This document shows positions 50,133 to 57,889 of a stretch of DNA of 59,660 nucleotides, piece after piece (the stretch's first letter is position 1; each line of letters begins with the position of its first letter). The position numbers and the translations under genes were made by a program. The notes beneath the pieces were generated by a model, which saw only the letters and a list, made by a program, of their open reading frames with translations, was not told where the DNA came from and made no database searches. The stretch lies in the NCBI GenBank assembly GCA_015655215.1, contig JAATFL010000001.1, positions 1 through 59,660 on the forward strand, in the 5' to 3' direction. The stretch comes from Coriobacteriia bacterium. Lineage in GTDB: Bacteria; Actinomycetota; Coriobacteriia; Coriobacteriales; RUG033.

Positions 50133-50668
50133 TTCTCGCTTTTTTCGGAGGTCGCGGGTCCTGGCAAACGCGGAGCCTCGGCAAGAGGTCGCCTCGATGC
50201 TGAGAGCGGCATGGTGTTGAACGCGATGGGTAGCGTCTTGGACATGAGACGCTGGCCGATGCCCAGTCGGTGCCGTTAGCGATGTCGGTGCCGTTGGCGA
50301 CGACGAAGGCATAGGCGGTGGGTACGACCATCACGCCGGCGAAGAAGTCGACGAAGCCTTGGAATCGCCCAGCGTCATCATGCGGTTCTTCACCGTTCGC
50401 GACGGCGGAGCGTTGCAGTGCTTGCACCGGGCGACGTCACCGGGCGGTTCTGCCCTGCGCGGTCCGCACGATGGTTGAGGTGTCTCCTCAAGAGGCACGG
50501 TACCCTCGCCGTATTCATGACCGTGCCAACAGCGTGCATGTCGTATGATGCTAGGGTATGGCGCGCCCACCCTCGGCGCACCTCGGTCTTCGTCTGATTC
50601 CCTCGTCCTGATTCCGTCCCCAAAAGGGACCTCTTCGTTTCATCGCCTTCACCGAGAAAGGGACAGCA
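50133..50668. other. ychF-guaA intergenic region with a possible minus-strand coding relic
   Basis: No intact gene is evident. On the minus strand about 50285-50395 reads VDFFAGVMVVPTAYAFVVA, preceded in another frame by KNRMMTLGDSK. The first part resembles a membrane segment of sodium-symporter (NSS) proteins, so this could be a frameshifted transporter remnant, but the match is weak. A small hairpin TTGAGG-tgtct-CCTCAA lies near 50475-50491. A guaA promoter is expected; TATGAT near 50544 is a possible -10 without a good -35. Confidence 0.25.
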
Positions 50669-52249
50669 GTGCCAAACGAACCAGCAGCGCAGCGTGTCAT
50701 CGTCGTCGACTTCGGGGCCCAGTACGGGCAGCTCATCGCCCGTCGCGTGCGCGATCTCCACGTATACAGCGAGATCGTGCCCTTCTCCATCACCTACGAG
50801 GACCTCAAGGCGAAGCGACCCGACGCGATCATCCTCTCGGGCGGTCCGGCCAGCGTGTACGCAGAGGGCGCTCCTGCGGTCGATCCGCGGATATTCTCGA
50901 TGGATGTACCGGTGCTGGGATTCTGCTACGGCATGCAGGTCATGGCCGTGGCACTGGGCGGCACGGTGCCGCAGACCGACATAGGCGAGTACGGCCCGGC
51001 CACGCTTGCGCGCTGCGCCGATGACTCGCTGCTCCTTGCCGGCACTCCGTCCGAGCAGACCGTATGGATGAGCCACCGGGATTCGGTGGGAGAGGTGCCG
51101 CAGGGCTTCACCATCACCGCCTCGACGCCTACCACGCCGGTGGCTGCGATGGAGTGCGCCGAGCGCAACCTCTACGCCACGCAGTTCCATCCCGAGGTGC
51201 ACCATACCGAGCATGGCACGCAGATGCTCTCGCACTTCCTCTTCGACATCGCCGGTCTCGACCCCACGTGGACGATGAGCAACATCATCGACGACTCGGT
51301 CGCCGCCATCCGCACCAAGGTGGGGGACAGCAGGGTCATCCTCGCCCTTTCCGGCGGCGTCGACTCCTCCGTGGTGGCCGCTCTGATGAGCAAGGCGATC
51401 GGCAAGCAGCTTACCTGCGTGTTCGTCAATCATGGGCTTCTCCGCAAGGATGAGCCGGAGCAGGTGGAGCGGGTCTTCACCACCGAGTTCGACCTCGACT
51501 TCGTGCACGTGCACGCACAGGACCGCTATGCGGCCAAGCTGGCCGGACTCACCGATCCCGAGGAGAAGCGCCACGCGGTGGGGGAGGAGTTCTGGAAGGT
51601 CTTCTTCGACGAGGCTCAGAAGCTTGACGGTGTCGAGTTCCTGGCACAGGGCACCATCTACCCGGACGTGATCGAGTCCGGGAGCAAGACGGCCTCCAAG
51701 ATCAAGAGTCACCACAACCTGATCCCGTTCCCGGAGGGTGTGCACTTCGACCTGATCGAGCCGTTGCGCAGCCTCTTCAAGGATGAGGTGCGCCAGCTGG
51801 GTAAGGCGTTGGGCCTGCCCGACCACATCGTCTACCGTCAGCCGTTCCCTGGTCCCGGCCTTGCCATCCGCATCATCGGCGAGGTCACGCCCGACAAGCT
51901 CGAGATCCTCAAGGACGCCGACGCCATCGTGCGCGAGGAGATCGACGCGTACAACGCAGACCTCGTCGCCAAGACCGGCGAGACCAACCCCGAACACAGT
52001 TGCTGGCAGTACTTCGCCGTGCTGCCCGACATCCGCAGCGTTGGCGTGATGGGGGATGAGCGCACGTATGCACGGCCCATCATCGTACGTGCCGTCGAAA
52101 GCGTCGATGCGATGACGGCCGACTGGGCCAAGCTGCCCTACGAGTTGCTCAGCCGCATCTCGGGGCGCATCATCGCCGAGGTCGACGGGGTCAACCGCGT
52201 CGCCTACGACATCACCTCGAAGCCGCCGGCAACGATCGAGTGGGAATAG
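50669..52249 (+). CDS. guaA: GMP synthase (glutamine-hydrolysing)
   Basis: Converts XMP to GMP using glutamine and ATP. It is 526 residues from GTG at 50669. The glutamine amidotransferase domain has the nucleophile in LGFCYGMQVMAVALGG and the His/Glu pair in QFHPEVHHTEHG. The PP-loop ATPase has ALSGGVDSSVVAALM, and the dimerisation domain ends in SKPPATIEWE. The gene is intact even though an integrative element begins right after it; the 3' end of guaA is a known integration site that keeps the C-terminal codons. Confidence 0.97.
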   Translation: MPNEPAAQRVIVVDFGAQYGQLIARRVRDLHVYSEIVPFSITYEDLKAKRPDAIILSGGPASVYAEGAPAVDPRIFSMDVPVLGFCYGMQVMAVALGGTVPQTDIGEYGPATLARCADDSLLLAGTPSEQTVWMSHRDSVGEVPQGFTITASTPTTPVAAMECAERNLYATQFHPEVHHTEHGTQMLSHFLFDIAGLDPTWTMSNIIDDSVAAIRTKVGDSRVILALSGGVDSSVVAALMSKAIGKQLTCVFVNHGLLRKDEPEQVERVFTTEFDLDFVHVHAQDRYAAKLAGLTDPEEKRHAVGEEFWKVFFDEAQKLDGVEFLAQGTIYPDVIESGSKTASKIKSHHNLIPFPEGVHFDLIEPLRSLFKDEVRQLGKALGLPDHIVYRQPFPGPGLAIRIIGEVTPDKLEILKDADAIVREEIDAYNADLVAKTGETNPEHSCWQYFAVLPDIRSVGVMGDERTYARPIIVRAVESVDAMTADWAKLPYELLSRISGRIIAEVDGVNRVAYDITSKPPATIEWE

Positions 52250-52266
52250 CCAAAGGCCAAAAATGC

Positions 52267-52518
52267 AAAGCCACCTGCAACCATTCACTGTGACGCATTG
52301 CAACACATAGCGTCGCAATGGCTATCACACCACCTGCAACAAGCAGGAATAACAGGTTCGAATCAGCCCCGGAATCCGATGGTTTTCGGGGCTGATTTTA
52401 TGCTTATCACCTGCGGTTTTGATTCTTGATTGTTCTATGAAGTGACGAGTGTTTGAGTGATTTGGCGCGTACCGGACATTCGTGCTCATCATGAAAGGAT
52501 GTAAAGCCACCCGCAATT
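52267..52518. repeat. Three short direct repeats near the left end of the element
   Basis: AAAGCCACCTGCAAC (52267-52281), CACACCACCTGCAAC (52326-52340) and AAAGCCACCCGCAAT (52504-52518) share the core CCACCYGCAA. Direct repeats close to an att site are what is expected of arm-type sites bound by the N-terminal domain of Tn916-like integrases. An inverted pair CATTGC/GCAATG lies between copies 1 and 2. Role inferred. Confidence 0.5.
52361..52397 (+). terminator. Hairpin inside the left end of the element
   Basis: AATCAGCCCCG (52361-52371) pairs with CGGGGCTGATT (52387-52397), followed by TTATGC. A second smaller hairpin, GTGATTCG with CGAATCAC, is at 52550-52574. Either may insulate guaA transcription from the element. 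No gene was recognised in 52250-52680. Confidence 0.55.
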
Positions 52519-52682
52519 ACTCCCGAGCTGAAAACCGGCAGTTTTCGAGTGATTCGAATCAAACCCGAATCACCGCCCTCCTTCGAAGGTCGAAATCGTA
52601 AAACCGCAGGTAAAGCTGGGGGAATAACAAATCGGAGAAAGGCGCTTTTTCAGGTGCATGTTCGCCCTCGACGAATATGAAA

Positions 52683-52702
52683 AAGCGACCCGGAGGTCGC
52701 TT
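52683..52702 (-). terminator. Minus-strand terminator of a truncated regulator gene
   Basis: AAGCGACC-cgga-GGTCGCTT is a perfect 8-bp stem. Read on the minus strand it is followed by a TTTTTC run, giving a normal rho-independent terminator about 34 bases after the stop of the truncated XRE-regulator copy. Confidence 0.7.
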
Positions 52703-52735
52703 GATTGATTCGCAATTATTCTCCAAGTGGCTTTC

Positions 52736-52836
52736 TCAGGACCCGAATTCGGCCTTCCATCCGTCGAGCTCCTCAGGGGTGATCTCACCTGTGTTTTCCG
52801 AATCAATCGCCTTCTTCCACGCTTCGAGCACCTGCA
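52736..52836 (-). pseudogene. Truncated paralogue of the element's XRE regulator (3' end only)
   Basis: Read on the minus strand, the last 31 or so codons give VLEAWKKAIDSENTGE then ITPEELDGWKAEFGS and a TGA at 52738-52736. The intact regulator at 57108-57533 ends with LEAWKKMLDSENAGK and TTPEEFDEWKAEFGS. Nucleotides 52716-52829 match 57088-57201 with about 14 mismatches in 114 by eye. The homology stops abruptly near 52836, and no HTH part remains. It is a relic of an older regulator copy, not a functional gene. Confidence 0.8.
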
Positions 52837-52839
52837 TGC

Positions 52840-53191
52840 AAACTCGGCATCAAGTCCCTCAGCGGCCGCCACACGTACCTTGGAGCTGATGATGCAAGAC
52901 GGGACGTATACGAACGCCATCGGGATGCTCACGAACTCCGATGCATCTAAAGAGGTCGATATCGTATGCTTAGGCGATAACGCCAACCAGCCAATGGACT
53001 ATACCAATCTCGTTGGCGTATCCACAATTGCACAGCTTGAGGGTGCGATGGAGGTCTTAGACAATTACTACCTTTTCGACGAGGTCGGGCAGGTGCCCAA
53101 TGTCATGCGGGCGAAGGTGCTATCGAGAAGACCGGTCGCGTTAAAGGAACTAGCTATTCTAGAAAACAGCTCATGCAAAAGACCACATTGA
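52840..53191 (+). pseudogene. Frameshifted remnant resembling AlbA_2/Schlafen-type ATP-binding regulators
   Basis: From 52840 one frame reads KLGIKSLSGRHTY. One base out of phase from 52880 it continues LELMMQDGTYTNAIGMLTNS and later STIAQLEGAMEVLDNYYLF. The order of a Gly-Thr-Tyr-Thr-Asn-Ala segment followed by a QLE-AM helix resembles the middle of putative DNA-binding proteins with AlbA_2 and divergent AAA_4 domains. The N-terminal and C-terminal parts are missing, so it is a decayed fragment. Assignment by pattern memory; moderate confidence. 53192-53401 shows no gene. Confidence 0.45.
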
Positions 53192-53401
53192 GTCAATTAT
53201 GACCGATCAATTGCAAGAAGCTATATAGCGACATCGAAAGGTTTGAAAATGAATTGTGACTACCTATTTATCGGAGCAAAATAGACTCGACAGTTGTTAG
53301 CTTGGTGTCGAATCTATCACCAATGAGTAAAATAAGACAATTGAAAAAATGAGATATTGACATATCGAACTCACTGGCAGCAATATTGGAAGGTGATGAA
53401 T

Positions 53402-56400
53402 ATGGATTTCAGGTCTGAAATTCAAACTTGTTCAAAGGGTGTCTTCCCATGGACGGCTGGCTATCCGGGGAGTATCGAGAAATCAGTGACTATTCTTCCT
53501 GTAATAGCGTGTTATAAGTTTGAAGATGTCTGTAGAGCAATATTCTGCGTCAACTCCTGGCATCAGAATCGTTCAGCACAGGGCTGTACTATTTCGTTGA
53601 ATGCCGCTTTGATTTCCGCTGAAACCTTTGGCAAAAACCCGATAACAACTTACGAAAACTTCGAGGCGTTCTTCGAGGAACTCGAGAAACTGAATCTCGT
53701 GTCGGCCCATGAAGACTACGTTATTCCCATCATGGGGCACACCAGGCTTTGTTTTAGAGGCCGGTGGTGGCCAGCGCTATACGGCTGTGGGTTGATTCAC
53801 GAATACTCACGTCTTTGCTTCGCTGATTCCATTTGCTCGAAAACGGGTAAGGAAGATGAATTTGAGTCGCTGTTAGGATATACGGGTTCAATGATAACTG
53901 TCCTTGATGGCGGCGGCTGGGATGGTGAAGAAATCAGCGATATTGACCTAAGTTTGCCACCCGAGTCTCACTGGGATAATACGACCAGATGGTTCGAAGA
54001 ATCTCCTTATGCTCAGCTATCCTCTGATATTGTGGAAGTCCTAGGCAACAGGGACAAGCCGATCGAGAATATCCATTTGTTTGTGCACGAAGACATAATA
54101 TATCCGTTGTTCAATCCTTCGATACTGACTGATTACCTTGGGTTTTGCTGTGAGCTTCTTGATACGAAGACCCTTACGGATGAGATCGATACTTATATAG
54201 CCCTCAATGCAGATCTTATATATACAAGCACCGTATCGGACCGAGTGGGTCTATTCCTTTGGCCACGGTTCAAGCTTGCAGATGAGTATATCGAGAACTG
54301 CCCAGCAGCCTTCATGCTGTTTGATGATGCTGGTTGCCTCACTATTTTCTATGATTTGTATTATGGCGATGGAAACCTCAAGGCGCTTCGCAAGTCGCTC
54401 GTGAAGAACAGTTCAGAAATGAGAGCCTTTGAGAGCTTCAAGAGAAAGAAAGGGTATAGGGGGCTTAGTTTCGGTAGTCGGAGCATTAAATCAGTCAATC
54501 TTGTTGCTTTCGTTAACGATGTCGCCCCGTTAACTATGCCCAGTTTCGTTGAAACATCAAAAGTCGCTGATGCAACCTGTGGGGCGCTCGACCTGATCTC
54601 CATCATCCACGCATCATCGAGTGTCGAAGAAATAAACGCCTACTTCACTCATTTGAGGAAGTCAAAAGGTGAAGTAATTACGCTAATGAGCGGAATGTTC
54701 CCGCACTTCTGGTCTTGGAAGGAGAGCGACCGAAATATCCTCTCGGGTGCTGAAGATGCCAACAATTGTGTAAGTATCTTCAGTGATTACAACGACAACG
54801 ATCTGTATTATTGCGAATTCTTTAATGGCGATGCAAGGCATTATCCATTTATCAACGGGAGCTACCCTTTTGGCTCCCCTTTCCGTTATCGTTTCGAGGG
54901 AAACGACCAAGGATTTGCCGTGGCCACTACCAAAGCCGAGAATAAATTCGATAGCGAGAACAGGCGCTTAGGCGACAAGCCCTGCTTCCTGCAGCTGTGT
55001 GTTGATTCCGACTCCGGGGCAAATCTCGCAATGGAAGAACTCGAAAAGGAGTTCGAAGCCCATAACCTCGTGCAGGACATACTCGAAAAACTCGTCAACA
55101 GCCTAGAAGAGGAGTTTGGCAAACTTGCTCAGGCATATGCTGGAATCATTCGCTTTGAATACGTCTGCGAAGAGAGCGACGAGGCTGGACGTCTTGATCT
55201 AGTCCACAAAGAACTAGGCATCCGCGCAAAGATGCTAGACGTCCCTTTTGCATATATTCGCTATACGTTCGAAATGACGCGATTTTCGAAAGCTCTTATG
55301 GAAGCGACGAATCGTTCGGTTGAATGTCGCTTGGGCATAGCAATTGTCTCTGCGCTAAAGAGGAATGATTCCATTGTTGATGACCTTGTCAAAGCGATTG
55401 ATTCCTTGTGCCATGAGAAGAAACTCGTCGATATGAAGACAATGGAGATGCCTTATGCTTGGCATCGCAGCGTTCCCAATATTGAAGAAACTGACGTATC
55501 TAAGAAAGCTGCGATCAAGACGGTCGCCTTTTCTGCTGATAAGGCTGGGGTTCGGCCCGGTGCCTATGAAGGTGAAGACGCCAACGAGATACTTAGAAGG
55601 TTTCAAGGTGATTTAACAAGTGCACTCAAGGAAGAACTTGGGAAGTATGATACTGAAACGCTAGTAAAAGACTTATACGAGGTATGTGGAAGCTCGTCTC
55701 ATAACTTCTTTGTTCATACGAGAAGAATTACGTCTTTCACTCAGATAGACGAGAAAGAAGCATACTGCTTGGAGGATAGGACTCTAGACCTGCGGGAGGA
55801 AGCGCGAGAGCTCATTCGTGCTTCGAGGTACTGTATTGAGACGGTGTTGGCTTACGGTCTAGATGGAGAAGAAAGTCCTTCTACTACTGAGCTTACCTAC
55901 CTGCTCTCTCTGGCCATTCAGTGCCTTGGCGTAAGCGATATCGCCGATATGCTTCACTTTAATCCGAAGAACCTTTCTGTCGCGGTCGAAGACAACAAGA
56001 CAGTTAGAGTATCGGAAAGCGATGAACTCAAAGCAACATCACGAGATATCAAGAAGCGTTCGCTTGCTGACCAAGGCCATATTCTAGAAGATGCTTCTGT
56101 CGACATCAAATATATCAAGTCTTCGAAAGCTGCTTTTGAGAAGGATACCGGAGTTTCATTTGAGTGTCTCTTAAGCGTTCTCGACGAACTAGCCATCGGC
56201 GTTGAATCTAATGAGATTTTCTCTTTTGTCAGACCTAATGTTGTTTCCGTATCCAACGAAGGATTGGCAAGATATCTCAGTAGAATTTTAAGTGAACACT
56301 TTGAGGAGCCTAACGTTCGCAACTGTATTGAATTTCTTACGATAGATGACGGTGCTTTAAATACTAATTCAGAAGGTGCGGTGCTAGATTACATACCTTT

Positions 56401-57046
56401 CGGCAAGGTTAAGAACAGGCCTAATAGACTGGAACTGAAACCGCTCATTTCGTTTGGCGATGCGCTTGTTTATTCACCAGTATGTGCCGGCATGCTCAAG
56501 AAACGTTGGGTGGAAGGCATAGCTCAGCGTTTTCTTCCTACAAAGGTTTATACCTCACTTTATGAAGTATCTAGGCAATGGAAAGAGCATTACGAAAAAG
56601 CGCTGGAAAAGGATGTTCGCAACTGTTTCATATTGCACGGATTCGATTCAAAGTGTGTCTTCAGAAGTCTTTATCTTCACAAGCACGGAAGCCATCCGCA
56701 ACGTTTGGGCGATTATGATGGCTTGGCCTATGACGAACCAAATGAGACGATCTGGTGCATTGAGTGCAAGGAGTTTGAGAAGGTAGAGTCCGCCTTCGAC
56801 TCTTTTCAGCTTCAACAGCGCTGGTTCGGAGAGAAAGGCGACTTGTTGAAGTTCGAGAGCCGAGTGCAATATCTGAATGACCACATTGATCAGATAGCTG
56901 ATGATTTGAAATTCAAGCATTCCAACACAATCAAGGTCAAGTCATACTTGGTATGCAATAAGCTCTTTATGAACATGATTGGAGAATCAAACTTTGAGGT
57001 CATCACTCTCAATGAGCTAGACAAGATGCTCAATGATATAAAGTAG
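53402..57046 (+). CDS. Large uncharacterised protein with C-terminal PD-(D/E)XK-nuclease-like motif
   Basis: Unrecognised protein of 1214 residues. ATG at 53402 is chosen because GGAAGG lies 8 bases upstream; ATG 53396 and a TTG at 53357 are in frame. GC content and codon use are clearly lower than chromosomal neighbours. Visible features: an aromatic-rich block TRLCFRGRWWPALYGCG (about 113-130); a Lys/Glu-rich helical stretch near 546-577; and a C-terminal domain where GDYDGLAYDE (Asp about 1106) is followed 15 residues later by CIECKEF (Glu1121, Lys1123), the D-(E)xK pattern of restriction-endonuclease-like folds. No P-loop, transmembrane segment or signal peptide was seen. It is the only intact cargo gene between guaA and the integrase module, so a defence role is a reasonable guess, not a demonstrated one. 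Confidence 0.85.
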   Translation: MDFRSEIQTCSKGVFPWTAGYPGSIEKSVTILPVIACYKFEDVCRAIFCVNSWHQNRSAQGCTISLNAALISAETFGKNPITTYENFEAFFEELEKLNLVSAHEDYVIPIMGHTRLCFRGRWWPALYGCGLIHEYSRLCFADSICSKTGKEDEFESLLGYTGSMITVLDGGGWDGEEISDIDLSLPPESHWDNTTRWFEESPYAQLSSDIVEVLGNRDKPIENIHLFVHEDIIYPLFNPSILTDYLGFCCELLDTKTLTDEIDTYIALNADLIYTSTVSDRVGLFLWPRFKLADEYIENCPAAFMLFDDAGCLTIFYDLYYGDGNLKALRKSLVKNSSEMRAFESFKRKKGYRGLSFGSRSIKSVNLVAFVNDVAPLTMPSFVETSKVADATCGALDLISIIHASSSVEEINAYFTHLRKSKGEVITLMSGMFPHFWSWKESDRNILSGAEDANNCVSIFSDYNDNDLYYCEFFNGDARHYPFINGSYPFGSPFRYRFEGNDQGFAVATTKAENKFDSENRRLGDKPCFLQLCVDSDSGANLAMEELEKEFEAHNLVQDILEKLVNSLEEEFGKLAQAYAGIIRFEYVCEESDEAGRLDLVHKELGIRAKMLDVPFAYIRYTFEMTRFSKALMEATNRSVECRLGIAIVSALKRNDSIVDDLVKAIDSLCHEKKLVDMKTMEMPYAWHRSVPNIEETDVSKKAAIKTVAFSADKAGVRPGAYEGEDANEILRRFQGDLTSALKEELGKYDTETLVKDLYEVCGSSSHNFFVHTRRITSFTQIDEKEAYCLEDRTLDLREEARELIRASRYCIETVLAYGLDGEESPSTTELTYLLSLAIQCLGVSDIADMLHFNPKNLSVAVEDNKTVRVSESDELKATSRDIKKRSLADQGHILEDASVDIKYIKSSKAAFEKDTGVSFECLLSVLDELAIGVESNEIFSFVRPNVVSVSNEGLARYLSRILSEHFEEPNVRNCIEFLTIDDGALNTNSEGAVLDYIPFGKVKNRPNRLELKPLISFGDALVYSPVCAGMLKKRWVEGIAQRFLPTKVYTSLYEVSRQWKEHYEKALEKDVRNCFILHGFDSKCVFRSLYLHKHGSHPQRLGDYDGLAYDEPNETIWCIECKEFEKVESAFDSFQLQQRWFGEKGDLLKFESRVQYLNDHIDQIADDLKFKHSNTIKVKSYLVCNKLFMNMIGESNFEVITLNELDKMLNDIK

Positions 57047-57107
57047 TCAATGCAACAGCAATGGCGGGGCGCTTGCATCGCCAGCGTTTATTCTCCGAGT
57101 GGCTTTC

Positions 57108-57533
57108 TCAGGATCCGAATTCAGCCTTCCATTCGTCGAATTCCTCAGGGGTGGTCTTGCCCGCGTTTTCCGAATCAAGCATCTTCTTCCACGCTTCGAG
57201 CGCGGCGGCGAGTTTCGGCGACTTCTCCGCCCTCGCATCGAATCCCAGGACGAGCATGCCGTCCACCTCCATGGGCTCGAGCCCGAATTCCTCATCGAGC
57301 CTGAACAGAAGCTCAAGCGCCTGCCTACTCGATTCCAGAGGCACCTCGCGCAGGGCCTCCGGTGAGATGTCCAATGCATCTGCGATCGCCTGAAGCTGAG
57401 GTTCCCCGGGTGTCCTGTTGCCGAGTTCGTAGTTGCGGATGGCGGAATCGGTCTGGCCGCATGCTGCGGCAAGCTGCTTCTGCGTCATCCTGCGCAGCTT
57501 GCGGTACTTCTTGATGAGCTCTCCGGTCTTCAA
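57108..57533 (-). CDS. XRE-family helix-turn-helix regulator of the element
   Basis: Putative repressor, 141 residues from a TTG start at 57533 with an AGGAGG binding site (minus strand). The N-terminal HTH covers about residues 4-60: LIKKYRKLRRMTQKQLAAAC, then SAIRNYELGNRTPGEPQL, typical of phage-type repressors. The C-terminal half is an acidic helical region ending EEFDEWKAEFGS. It is transcribed away from the excisionase/integrase genes, with two GTTC-N6-GAAC palindromes in the gap. A truncated copy of its 3' end lies near guaA. Confidence 0.9.
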   Translation of the reverse strand: MKTGELIKKYRKLRRMTQKQLAAACGQTDSAIRNYELGNRTPGEPQLQAIADALDISPEALREVPLESSRQALELLFRLDEEFGLEPMEVDGMLVLGFDARAEKSPKLAAALEAWKKMLDSENAGKTTPEEFDEWKAEFGS

Positions 57534-57612
57534 ACTCTACCTCCTAGGCCATATTCCGTCGGAACCATTATGAATCATGTGGAAACTATAGCACGAAACT
57601 GAACGGTATGTA

Positions 57613-57669
57613 TTGACAGTTCACAAATGAACTACTACCATGCAATTGCAAAACCGTTCAATTACGAAC
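57613..57669 (+). promoter_or_regulatory. Promoter and paired operators for the excision/integration genes
   Basis: A perfect TTGACA (57613-57618), a 17-base spacer and TACCAT (57636-57641). The spacer is occupied by GTTCACAAATGAAC (57619-57632); a second palindrome of the same architecture, GTTCAATTACGAAC, is at 57656-57669, just before the ribosome binding site. Both are GTTC-N6-GAAC. A lone GAAC half-site is at 57601-57604. Binding of the adjacent XRE regulator here would block xis-int transcription; that is inference from layout. Confidence 0.7.
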
Positions 57670-57682
57670 GCTAGGAGGACAT

Positions 57683-57889
57683 ATGAAAGAGGTGGAGCCC
57701 CGGCTGCTCGGGGCGGCGGAGGTTGCGGGCAGACTCGGCATCTGCCGCACCAGGGCCTACGGAATCATCAGGGACCTCAACGGGGAGATGCAGACACGCG
57801 GATGCAAGGTCATCGCCGGCCGTGTGAGCAACGAGATCTTCGAAGAAACGTACTTCAAGCCGAAGGGAGACAGCCGCCATGACCGTTAA
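57683..57889 (+). CDS. Excisionase-like small DNA-binding protein
   Basis: A 68-residue protein directly before the integrase, overlapping it by 11 bases. The segment LLGAAEVAGRLGICRTRAYG followed by IIRDLN is a winged-helix/MerR-type HTH seen in excisionases and small helix-turn-helix proteins of integrative elements. CTAGGAGGAC is a strong binding site. Position and size suggest a recombination directionality factor. Confidence 0.75.
   Translation: MKEVEPRLLGAAEVAGRLGICRTRAYGIIRDLNGEMQTRGCKVIAGRVSNEIFEETYFKPKGDSRHDR

Noticed and set aside
52345-52372. GGTTCGAATC near guaA resembling a tRNA T-loop, suggesting a tRNA-gene att site
   Set aside because: The flanking bases do not form a T stem or acceptor stem, and no anticodon arm is found upstream; the insertion target is guaA.
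52325-52516. 63-codon minus-strand frame in the left end of the element
   Set aside because: It overlaps hairpins and repeat units, lacks a ribosome binding site and shows no recognisable protein pattern.
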